DNA from: Caulochytrium protostelioides
Lineage: Eukaryota; Chytridiomycota; Caulochytriomycetes; Caulochytriales; Caulochytriaceae
Length of the DNA: 64,000 nt
Reading direction: 5' to 3'
Assembly (NCBI GenBank): GCA_003615045.1
Contig: ML014144.1
Coordinates: 62,001 to 126,000 of the forward strand
Positions 42,664-51,600 of the stretch are shown here, piece by piece (the first letter of the stretch is position 1; every line of letters starts with the position of its first letter). A program made the translations under genes and the position numbers. The notes beneath the pieces were generated by a model, which saw only the letters and a list, made by a program, of their open reading frames with translations, was not told where the DNA came from and did no database searches.

Positions 42664-42685
42664 ATGAAAGGTTATGCGCGCAGGG

Positions 42686-44599
42686 TCACTTAGCAGATTT
42701 AAGACCGGATTTTAAGAGGTGTAGTTGCTCTCTCAACGATTTAAAGTCCGGGACAAAGGATTCCGTGGTCAAACCATAACCAGAAGATGCTGAGGCCAAA
42801 TCGGTGGGTGGCTCGAGGTGAAATTTGATTGGGTAGCCGCTATTGCGGATAACGGCGTTGGTCATGTCGGATCTAGATTTATAGAGTTCCTGGAGCCAGT
42901 TGTCAGATTCTGGTGACTCTTTCACGGGGTCGTGCAGAAGCGTTTGGGTGTCGCGATCGACAATGATGCCGTTTTCGGCAGCCATTATGCCAGCCGCGGT
43001 GAACGCTGCCTCACGAACTCTGTTGCGAAATATCCATAGATCATTGACGTCCCTTTCAAGATCGTTCAGAAAGACTGCTTCTGCTCGGTACGTGCTAAGC
43101 TTCAGGAAAACTGCATCTGCATCAGAGAGTAACCCGTTAGCTAGTTGCCATTTCTTGAAGGCTTTGGTGATTGCCATGTAAACGTCATCCCTTGCAGAAT
43201 TCATTTCCGCTGAGTCGGGTGAATTGTCCGCCGATGTCATCAGGCTCACAATGTTGTCTAAATACCGTGTATCCGGCTTCTTCGGTATCTTCTTCCAAGT
43301 CGCGAGGAATCTGACGGATCTGATCGCACGGTAAATGTTACGTTTGATGTTGTGGTCCAGATTGAAGTACTCGGCTATCATTTCACCCACGACCGTTTGG
43401 TAGCTCTTGATCGCCCCTAGCTGATACTCATGCACCCGGACACTCGCATCGATGGCCAGGGCGTGGAGTATGCGTTTTTGTCGGAGGTCTGAAAATCGAC
43501 CCCTTGCTTCATTCCAGTGGGTTGGTATCACTTTGTTTGTCACGAGGGACACAAGTTTGTGGGAAAACTGCTTATAGGCAGAGTCCAGTAAGTGCTTTTG
43601 TTTCTCGACATCAAGCACTCTCAAAAACTCTTTGACTGTGGTATCGGCCTTCTTGCTAGTGGTCTTGTCAGATTCTTCGTCCCCGGCCTCGAAGTCCCTC
43701 TCTTCAGAACCTAGAACTGTCACTATGTCCTTTTTCTTTCCCAAGAGCTTGTTCTGTTCCAGAATGTCATCTTCGTCCGCTAACGAGTAAGCCTTCAAGA
43801 ATTCCGCCGCTTGAGTTGCGAGTTGCGAGTTAGACGATTCCATCTCAAGAAGTTTCGTCGCTGTGTCGAATTTACGCGCGAGGGTTCCGAGGCTAATCTG
43901 AAGCATGGATAATAGCGAGTCTTTTTGCAAGAGCGCTGCAGAGTGCACGGCGAAGCCTTGTCTCAGCGAAAGGCGTATCTGTGCAGGAGCCCATCTGCGT
44001 AGCATATTGCAGTAAAGCGAGTCGGCTGTAGCCAACATCTCGTCGACGTTCGAATCACCAGCGAATGGTGGTTTCCACTCACGGTACGCACTCTGGAGGG
44101 ATACGAGTTCATCATGGTCATTGGTAAATTTTGAACCAATCCGCAAGAACACGAGTTGCTCTCTTTGATTTTTCAAATCCTTTTGGCGCTCAGCGAGTCC
44201 GGTGATCTCATCGTTAATTCGTTCTATGATTTTGGAAGGATCTTTCGGCGTATTGTCTGCGGCAGATTGATCATTGGTCTGCGCCCTCGGCGGACCGCCT
44301 CGTTTCCGTGAGTCATATGACCTTGATTCTGGGGCGACCCCGGCCTCAACTGCAGTACGTTTCTTTGGTTTTTCGTTGACGACTGCTGTTGACGAGGGAT
44401 TAACGGTAACGCTGTGATCAAGACCCGTGCCCTGCACTTTCGCAGTGGCCTCCGGCTGGAAGCTGACCAAGTACTTCGCGTGCTCTTCGGGAGTCATCTT
44501 TTTAAGTGGTTTGTCAGGTAGTACTTTACGACTCTTGGCCCTTGTCGGGATAATCGATCCAGCAGCATTCGAGCCGGTAATGGATAGGCCGGACGACAT
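42686..44599 (-). CDS. ORFan, 637-aa charged helical protein of atypical (low-GC) composition
   Basis: Unrecognised protein. First ATG at 44599 (MSSGLSITGSNAAG); the frame opens at GTG 44617 but is closed by TGA at 44641-44639. Codon use is strikingly unlike the rest of the window: A/T third positions are common and Ala tracts are absent. Residues 1-120 are basic and disordered, with KPKKRTAVEAG and SRKRGGPPRAQ (possible nuclear signals). From about 125 (KIIERINDEITGLAERQKDL) the protein is predicted mostly helical to about 560. An acidic insert lies near 295-315, and there is a conserved-looking core NIKRNIYRAIRSVRFLATWK. No membrane segment, zinc motif or nuclease motif is visible. It sits between outward-facing Fanzor relics B and C and ends 22 nt from relic B. 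It may be mobile-element cargo or a captured viral or foreign gene; sequence alone does not decide. Confidence 0.75.
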   Translation of the reverse strand: MSSGLSITGSNAAGSIIPTRAKSRKVLPDKPLKKMTPEEHAKYLVSFQPEATAKVQGTGLDHSVTVNPSSTAVVNEKPKKRTAVEAGVAPESRSYDSRKRGGPPRAQTNDQSAADNTPKDPSKIIERINDEITGLAERQKDLKNQREQLVFLRIGSKFTNDHDELVSLQSAYREWKPPFAGDSNVDEMLATADSLYCNMLRRWAPAQIRLSLRQGFAVHSAALLQKDSLLSMLQISLGTLARKFDTATKLLEMESSNSQLATQAAEFLKAYSLADEDDILEQNKLLGKKKDIVTVLGSEERDFEAGDEESDKTTSKKADTTVKEFLRVLDVEKQKHLLDSAYKQFSHKLVSLVTNKVIPTHWNEARGRFSDLRQKRILHALAIDASVRVHEYQLGAIKSYQTVVGEMIAEYFNLDHNIKRNIYRAIRSVRFLATWKKIPKKPDTRYLDNIVSLMTSADNSPDSAEMNSARDDVYMAITKAFKKWQLANGLLSDADAVFLKLSTYRAEAVFLNDLERDVNDLWIFRNRVREAAFTAAGIMAAENGIIVDRDTQTLLHDPVKESPESDNWLQELYKSRSDMTNAVIRNSGYPIKFHLEPPTDLASASSGYGLTTESFVPDFKSLREQLHLLKSGLKSAK

Positions 44600-44745
44600 G
44601 TCGTCCTGCTGTTCCACCGGAAACGGCGACGCCGAGGTTCATGTGGCCGCACAGATAGTCAGGGCGACCATAATGGCCAACGATTGGCCGACAAACAGCA
44701 TCATGATGCTGGAGCCACGCAACAGCGGGGCGAGCGAGATAGCAA

Positions 44746-44748
<3 letters not shown>

Positions 44749-44810
<62 letters not shown>
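44749..44810. repeat. (GA)31 dinucleotide microsatellite
   Basis: A perfect 62-base GA run, the longest simple repeat in the window, located 150 nt upstream of the ORFan start. Confidence 0.98.
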
Positions 44811-44814
<4 letters not shown>

Positions 44815-45073
44815 GTAAAGCAGACTGTGGTATGATACCACCAACGGCACACGCGGATCCACGTAGATCCACGCAAAGGTGGGGAGAACGAGATGGCAAA
44901 CAGGAAGACAGCGAGCTAGCCAACAGAGAGAGCGAGGAAAGTAGGGTGAGCGTAGAAGGCAAGGGGCTGCCCAGGAGGAGAGGCAGAACTTAGGCGAACC
45001 TGTGCTGCGGTCTTCATACCCAACAGGAGCGAGCGCGGCATGAAGCGCCTTGTGAAGGTTGTCACCGTTGTTC

Positions 45074-45125
45074 GATCCCTCCATCCCTCCATCCCTCCAT
45101 CCCTCCATCCCTCCATCCCCCCATC
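45074..45125. repeat. 8-bp tandem repeat ATCCCTCC x6
   Basis: About six near-perfect copies in noncoding sequence inside the island bounded by the Fanzor relics. Confidence 0.92.
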
Positions 45126-45859
45126 CGGGTGATGGTACAGCGCCATGCTATCCCGCTATCTCGCTCCCCCTGTTGACACCTCGTCTGGTTGTTAAAGGAG
45201 CCGCCCGGAAGTCAGTCAGCTTAGAAACTCCGCTCGACCATGCCGCTAGCCGCGAAAGCTTGCTGCATGTATGACATGCGCAGGGCCCCCGGTGAGCCCC
45301 CGGCTTGGAGCCCGCGGCAAGACGAGCGCCCGTCGCCCCGGCGAGGGTGGTCCGCCTTATTGGACCGACTCGGCGAAGAGCGAGGGCGCGCCACGATCCA
45401 GATGCTTCGACATGTCTTGTATTTCGCGCTTGCTTCAAAAGCCACACCGGCGCAGGCTATTCCTCCAGCCATTAATATTTTTCGATGCGGGCACTGTTTG
45501 AGCGGAGGAGGGTTTGGGGTCTATAGTCGAAGCTGCGAGCGGCCGGTGCACGGCTGATGGGATCTTGCCCCGCTGTCTGCTTGAGTCGAAAAAAGGAAAG
45601 ACTGGGGGATGGGGTAGGGGTGGAGTGGGCGGCTAAAGCGGATCAGGATGAACAGTCACCTTGCCAATGAGGACGGCGAGCGACTCCGCATCCTTCAAAG
45701 TCGAATTCTCGCCGAGCGGAGTGGCACCCGAAAGAAATGCTGTGCGTCTGTCTGGCATTTGCCTGAAGGAAGGAGCCAAAAAAGTTTTTCAAAAGAAGAA
45801 ATTCAAAGAAATTCAAGAATGCAGGTCAAGTCGCAAAACTGAATGATCTAGCGCCGTCA

Positions 45860-46130
45860 ACATCAGCGTCCCTCGGTAACTGAAGACAGCTGCACTGCCG
45901 GCTTATAAGGGGCATGTTTGTGAACCGCGATCTCAATGCCGCGTTGAACATCCGACGTTGTCTGGGCTGATCCGCCAGACATGAGACGCTGTGCCGCAAC
46001 CCCGGGCAAGACCCCCGGCAGCCCAGGGTAGGCAAGTTCATTGGGAGATGAGCCAAATGGGCCAATTGCGCTACTGCCTCGGTGGGAGGGCACCCTCGGG
46101 GGGCACCACGGAGGGGATGGCGAGCGCATT
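45860..46130 (+). mobile_element. Fanzor/TnpB-like element relic C (C-terminal end only)
   Basis: Plus-strand copy of the same tail: LHCRLIRGMFVNRDLNAALN, then IRRCLG and a TGA. The reading frame is broken, but a colinear stretch (ETLCRNPGQDPRQPRVGKFI, ending at TGA 46049-46051) matches the C-terminus of relic A (ALCRNPEQSRLQPKVDKVIR). Homology upstream of NRDLNAALNI is limited to about 40 nt, less than in relics A and B. It is in inverted orientation relative to B, with its 3' end about 40 nt from the stop codon of the mevalonate kinase gene. Confidence 0.68.
46065..46130 (+). ncRNA. Candidate omega-RNA scaffold, copy C
   Basis: Begins 13 nt after the relic C stop. Outer stem ATTGCGCT (46065-46072) with AGCGCATT (46123-46130), seven of eight paired. 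Middle stem CCTCGGTGG (46077-46085) with CCACGGAGG (46106-46114), eight of nine paired. Apical stem GAGG-GCAC-CCTC (46086-46097). The fold matches copies A and B despite base changes in both arms. Confidence 0.45.
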
Positions 46131-46169
46131 GGATCAGGATGGGCCTATATACACGAGTGGGTTCGGTCG

Positions 46170-47600
46170 TTACAGAGAATCATGAAGACAGACGCCGATA
46201 TCACCGACCACCGCCTGCTGGATCGTCATGCCCGGATGGGAGGCGCGAATCACGGCATGGAGCTCCGCGACGTGGGCCGCGCCTTCCTCGGGGGACAACC
46301 CGGGCGGCGCCGCATGGTAGATGAGCGCGCAGCCGCCGCCGCCCGCACCAGTCATCTTGGCGGCAAGCCCGCGAGCACGCGCAAGATCCACGAGGGCGTC
46401 GAGCGACGGATGCGAGACGCCGAGGGCTTGCAGCAGGAGGTGGTTGGTCGTAATGGCCTCGCGCAAAAAGGCCACCGGATCGGTCTTGCCTGACGGCGAA
46501 ATCGCCACCGACATGGACGGCGACAGGAGGGGCGACGGCAGCGGATCGGCCGCCGTGGGCGCCGCCGTGGGCGCCGGGATGGACGGTGTGATGGATACTG
46601 ACGCCGGCGGCGCGGACGACGTCGCTATCACCGTTGGTCGAGCGGCACCGTCAGCATCATCGACAAAGACCTGCTCAAAGGCGAGACCCAGGGCGTGGAT
46701 ACTCTCGAGCAGCGGCTGGTAGACGCCTGGCCAGCGGTCGAGGCGCTCGCGCACCAGGGTGAGCTGGTGCTGGGTGTCCTTGGGCACCCCCGTGTCCACG
46801 AGCGTGAACGCGTGACCCGTAAGCGGTGGGAGCCGCCGCATGTTCTGGGGCGTGTAGAGGCAGATGCCGCCGTAGGTGCTGAGCGTGTTGTCGAGGCCGG
46901 ACGGCGTCCCGTGCATCACGCGCTCGCCCTCGAGCGCGATCGCGTTGATCCGGGCCAGATCTGCCGCGTGCCACGTGCGCCTGGCACCCGGCGAGTCCGC
47001 CGTGTGGTGGGGCTCGCCGTCGCTCAGCAGCCCAAAGACACGGCTCCAAACAGCGGCCGTCACGACATTGAAAGCGGCCGAGGAGCCCAGTCCGGCGCCG
47101 ACCGGCAGCGCCGACGCATACTCGAGGGAGAAGCCGCCGGCGGGCAGCCGCGCGGCGGCCTCGGCAGGCGGTGTGACAGCCTGCGCGGCGGCAAGCCGGG
47201 CGATCGTGCAAAAGGCATGGAACGCGCGACGCGCCTGCTCGGTCGTGACGACAGTGGCAGCCGCCGACGCCAGCAGCGATGCGTGGCATTGGCTCGCGTC
47301 CCAAACGGCTTCCCACCGACACGTCGGATCGAGCAGCCGCGCGCCGTCAATGACCCACTCGAGGCCCATTGTCGCGACTACCAGCGGCGCTGTCACCCCG
47401 TCGGGGGCGGCGACGGCCGCCGGACGCGTGAACTGAGCGGTCGTGCGCAGACCGATGCTCGCGGCCACGGCTTGGTGGCCATAAACGACCGCGTGCTCGC
47501 CGAGTAAAATGGTCTTTCCAGGCGCCGAGATGGTGAACCGCGATGGCAGCGGGGGCAGGGGTGACGCCGCCATCGAGGCCGGCGTGAATGTCGACGACAT
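46170..47600 (-). CDS. ERG12: Mevalonate kinase (ERG12)
   Basis: GHMP-family kinase that phosphorylates mevalonate with ATP in the sterol and isoprenoid pathway. ATG at 47600 (MSSTFTPASMAAS); the longer frame starts at TTG. Motifs: APGKTILLGEHAVVYGHQAV (motif 1, residues about 28-48), the ATP-binding loop PVGAGLGSSAAFNVV, GTPSGLDNTLSTYGG, and motif 3 KMTGAGGGGCALIYH. The catalytic Asp is expected in SGLDN and the Lys in APGK. A Pro/Ser/Ala-rich insert (about 325-378) precedes FLREAITTNHLLLQALGVSH and accounts for the 476-residue length against ~440 in yeast. The stop codon lies ~40 nt from the end of Fanzor relic C, whose insertion therefore lies in the 3' flank. Confidence 0.95.
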   Translation of the reverse strand: MSSTFTPASMAASPLPPLPSRFTISAPGKTILLGEHAVVYGHQAVAASIGLRTTAQFTRPAAVAAPDGVTAPLVVATMGLEWVIDGARLLDPTCRWEAVWDASQCHASLLASAAATVVTTEQARRAFHAFCTIARLAAAQAVTPPAEAAARLPAGGFSLEYASALPVGAGLGSSAAFNVVTAAVWSRVFGLLSDGEPHHTADSPGARRTWHAADLARINAIALEGERVMHGTPSGLDNTLSTYGGICLYTPQNMRRLPPLTGHAFTLVDTGVPKDTQHQLTLVRERLDRWPGVYQPLLESIHALGLAFEQVFVDDADGAARPTVIATSSAPPASVSITPSIPAPTAAPTAADPLPSPLLSPSMSVAISPSGKTDPVAFLREAITTNHLLLQALGVSHPSLDALVDLARARGLAAKMTGAGGGGCALIYHAAPPGLSPEEGAAHVAELHAVIRASHPGMTIQQAVVGDIGVCLHDSL

Positions 47601-48659
47601 GTTGATTTGTAAAATGATCAATCGCAGCTACGATTCGCCAATTTCAAAGCAGGACGATCAGCAAGAGGTCAACGTATCGTCGCCTACGGGGGGTCGAAGA
47701 TCAGTGTGGAGAAAATGCGGCGGTGTGTCCGTCGCGTGGGTCGACCGGGCAGCGCAGAGGAGAGTCATCCATCCCTGCGATGTCAATTGACAAATGGGTG
47801 GTAGGCAATGCGGAAAAGTTACAGACCCCGAGAGGCCGGGTTGATTGTTGTTCTGAGCCGACCGTGATTGCTTGTCGTCGTTCTAGAGAGACCACTGTGT
47901 GCTGGCGATGCTGGCGATGATGCGGGCGTAGGGCATAGGGCCATGGCGAGTATGGCGCTAGGGCATAGTCACGCACCGAGCAGTCGATCAGACGGCACAC
48001 TCTTCCGCGGGTACGAGCCGTCGGCCCTACGTGCAGTCTTGTTGTGCTATGTCATGTTTCGCTATTGTTTTGTATTTGTGTAGATGGTTTGCTTTGATCA
48101 GCGACCGCCTTCAGGCGTGCTTGGCCCTGTCCCCCTCGGCACTGTTTGAAGCGGTTCCCGGCCGCGCCGCAGCTGCTGAAATGCACCCCTACAGGATCCG
48201 TGGCGTGGTGACTGCGCCAGGGAACGACTGCGCCCCTCCATGACTGCGCCACCGGGAAGGCGACGCTAGACCGCCAGCACCCCGTGTCGGAGTCGGAACG
48301 CTTCAGGCTGAGTGGCGACCGGCGATCTCCGAGTATCTCCGAGCACGGCGGACCACCGACGTGGGGTGACTGTCGTCAATCCTGACGCGAGGCCCATCTT
48401 CGGACGCATCGCCCGACCGCTCGATCGCGTGGTGATGGATCGGTGCTCGCATGCGTTTCTGAAGTCCACCGGCGCCGGCTCGTTCTCTCGTCGCCCACGT
48501 TCTCCCGTCGCCATCTACGGACTCGCCGCCGCAGGATTGGGCTCTGCCTGCCTGCCCGCTAGCCTGCCTGCTAGCCTGGCGCTACGCTGACGGCCCCCCT
48601 CACCTCCTGCGCCGTGCGGCGTCTGTTGCGGCGTGATCCTCGCGTTCTGATCCATCAGA
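47601..48659. other. Divergent intergenic region between ERG12 and FANCI
   Basis: About 1.06 kb presumably holding both promoters. No homologous frame, no long repeat; a short GCCTGCCTGCTAGC-type repeat occurs near 48548-48575. Confidence 0.45.
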
Positions 48660-51600
48660 ATGGCCTCCGGCTCACGGACGGCCGAGGCTGCAGACGCGTC
48701 TGTGGACGCTGCGTCGACGCCGGCGACGCCAACCACGCCGCTGGCGGCCTGGCCCAAGCGCCTGGCTGCGGCCCTTGACGCGCTGTCTGGCGGCGCTACC
48801 CTGGATGCGGACACGGACGCGGACACGGAGATGGCCGCGGACGCCGCCGCTGTGGCCGACGTGATCTCGGCGTTCTGCGCCGCGCTGCAGTCGTCATCGC
48901 CGCGTCGAGACGACGCGGCGTCGGCGGCGCCAGCGCATCCCGACGACGCCGACGCGCAGGCGGTCGCGGCCGCCGTCGCGGTGCTACAGCGCCACAGCGA
49001 CCGGCTTCCCGTGGCGGCGCTGCAGTCGCTGGCGAACGCGTGGCTCAGTCGGATGCTGCGGCAGCACCCGGTGGCGGTGCCGCTGACGGCGCTGCTGCCG
49101 CTGCTGCTGACGCGGCTGACGCTCGATCAGCACGGCCACACGGCCGACGGCGAGGTCGAGGGGCTCGCGTGGCGCCGGCAGTTCCTGGCGTCGCTACACG
49201 CGCTCGACTGGTCGATGCCGCTGACCCGCCAGATCCACGCGGAGACGGGCGACGGCCTCGTGCTGTCGGACGCCGAGCACTCGCGCTTCCTCACCCGGTT
49301 TCTCGATGAGGCATGCACGTGGCCCCCCGCGGACCGCGCGCCGTTCCTCACGGCGGTGCTGGCTCGGTGCACGACGCCCGAGCGGACCGAGACCGCGGCA
49401 GTCTGGCTGCGCCACCACTTCGACGCGCTCGATGAAGCGCCTGACGAACGACGCCGACCGCGGGACCGCGAGCCGAGCCGGCGTCTGCGCCACGTGCGTG
49501 CCCACGTGCTGCGGGACTGGTCGGCCGTGCTGCGTCGGCAGCCCACGTGGGTCCAGCAGGCCCTCAAGCAGCAGCGCCGCGCGCTGGCGGCGGCAGACCC
49601 TCCCCAGGACCCCGAGCCGGAGTCGCCCCCGCCATCCGCGGGCCGCGAGGACGCGGCGGCGGAGGCGATTCCGTCGATGCGGTATACGGTCTTTGACGCC
49701 GCGTGCTTGTTTGCGATGATGGCCTTGCCCGAGCACCGCGGCGCCGCCCACCGTCTGGCCCGTGCCGTCGTGGAGCGTCTCTGCCACATGAGGTCCATCC
49801 AAGCCAGCGCGCCATGGATCGGCGAGTGGATGGGCCGCGTCCGCCCGTGCCAGACCTTCGTCGACGCGACCGATGGCCTGCTGACGCTGCTGCACGCGGA
49901 GCCATCGCACGCGCTGCTCGAGCCGATCCAGCAATGGGCGCTTGCGCTGATGGCGCCGTCCCCGCGGGCCGCGAGCGGCGCCGCCACAGCCACAGCCGCC
50001 GCCGCCGCGTCGGCGGCATCGTCGACGGCGTCGCTCCCCAACGCCGCCCGTGCGCCCATCACCGGCTGCTGCATCGCCGCCCACCGGTGGCGCGACGGCC
50101 ATCTCGCCTGTGGCGTCGCGCGGCTCGCCGCCGGGCTGACGCTGCGACTCTACCGCGAGTTCCCGGCCGTACGGCCGGCGCTCGTTGATGCCGCCGTCGC
50201 GGCCTGGATGCAGGTGCCCGCGGCCGACGCCGCGGCGACGAGTAGCGGCGGCGGCAGCAGCGGCAGCCTGAGGTCGATCGCTGGCCCTGACGGCAGCGGC
50301 GGCGGCGGCGGCACCACGGCGCATCTGATGTGGTTCTTTGCCCATGCCATGACGACGCGTACCGTGGCGGCCCCAGCACGGATCCCGTGGCTGCCGACCT
50401 TTGTCGTGCTGGCGCCCGTGGTCACCGGCCTCGATCTCACCGGGGCCCGCGACCCGGGGGATGGCGAGGCGGCGTTGTCGTCGTCAGGACGCATCGCACA
50501 GCAGCGGCTGTCACCGTACCTGGGCCTGTTGACCCACCTGCCGTATGCGAAGGCCGTCCAGCTCATGGCGCTCACGGTGCCGGTCATGGGCCCCGCCATC
50601 GTGGACGGGCTACTGATCCAGCTGCGCAAAGCACTGTACGCGACCGAACCCGCCGAGAAGCGAAAGGCGGTCGATGGCTGTTTACTGCTCTTGACGCAGT
50701 GGCACAGCATGCCGACAGCCACCTGGATGGAGCTGCTCCAACTCATTCGGCGGATGCTCCGTGGTCGACTCGAGATCAAGCTCGCGCTGTATGCCGCCAT
50801 GCATGAGTTGCTGCGGTCAATTGTGCCCCTCGCGACGCGCCACGGGACCGCCGCCTCCCCGCCGCCCGCGCGTCGGGGCGGCGCCGACCCGCAGCCCCTG
50901 CTGGAACAGCTGTTGGCGCACTTCATGGAGCCGCTGGAGGGGTTGCTGGAGATGGAGGCCGAGACCAAGACTCTGATGGATCTGGCGAGCAGCGCCCAGG
51001 CGATGGCCGCTGCCGACGGCGCCGCGGCCGCGACCGCGCTGCGTCTCCGCTTCGACGCCTGCTACAGCGGGCCCGCCGACGCGCTCACCCTCACCGAGTC
51101 ACCGGCCGATCTGATGCAAGTCATTCTGCATTTGCTCGCTTGTCTCGACCGCGACCCGCGGGCGCCGTCCGCCGCCGCGTGGACGCCGCATGCCGTCACA
51201 ATGCGCCGCGTCGTGCTGCATCTCGCGCATGCCTCGCCGTCGACCTACCGCATCCACGACGCGCTCACGCCGTCGGCGAACCCGTCCGCGGCCGCGGCCG
51301 CCGGGGGCACGCCCCACGGCGCCGATGCCGCCCTCCTGACGGCGTTCCTGCTGCTCGGCTGCTACCAGTCTGCCGCGCTGGCCCTCGTCGACTGGTCGCC
51401 GTCCTCCGATCCGGTCGCGCTGCTGCCACTGGCCAACCAGGCGCTCGACCACTTGGCGGCGCTGACAGCGCTGCTGAGGACGAAGCAGCCGCGCCCGCCG
51501 CCGAACGGACGGCACCGTCTGGCCTTCGCGCGGCACACGGTACAGCTCGCGACGGCCGCGGCGCCCATGGCGAACAGCGCCCCGGCCGTGCTGCGCCTCG

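Larger units (their letters stand above)
44600..45859. other. Accessory intergenic stretch between ORFan and relic C
   Basis: Holds the (GA)31 microsatellite, the ATCCCTCC array and mixed-composition sequence. On the minus strand a short open segment at about 45640-45780 ends LKDAESLAVLIGKVTVHPDPL before a TAG. I cannot assign it and it may be chance or a decayed exon. Bases 45770-45840 are A-rich. Confidence 0.4.

Noticed and set aside
42686-44599. ORFan as the N-terminal part of the Fanzor gene in relic B
   Set aside because: It has its own stop, is separated by a boundary shared with relic A (which lacks any such ORF upstream), and shows no RuvC-I/II or TnpB wedge/REC-like motifs.
44749-45125. 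Long terminal repeat or retrotransposon end
   Set aside because: Only a GA microsatellite and an 8-bp tandem array are present; no paired LTR, primer-binding site or polymerase motif is seen nearby.
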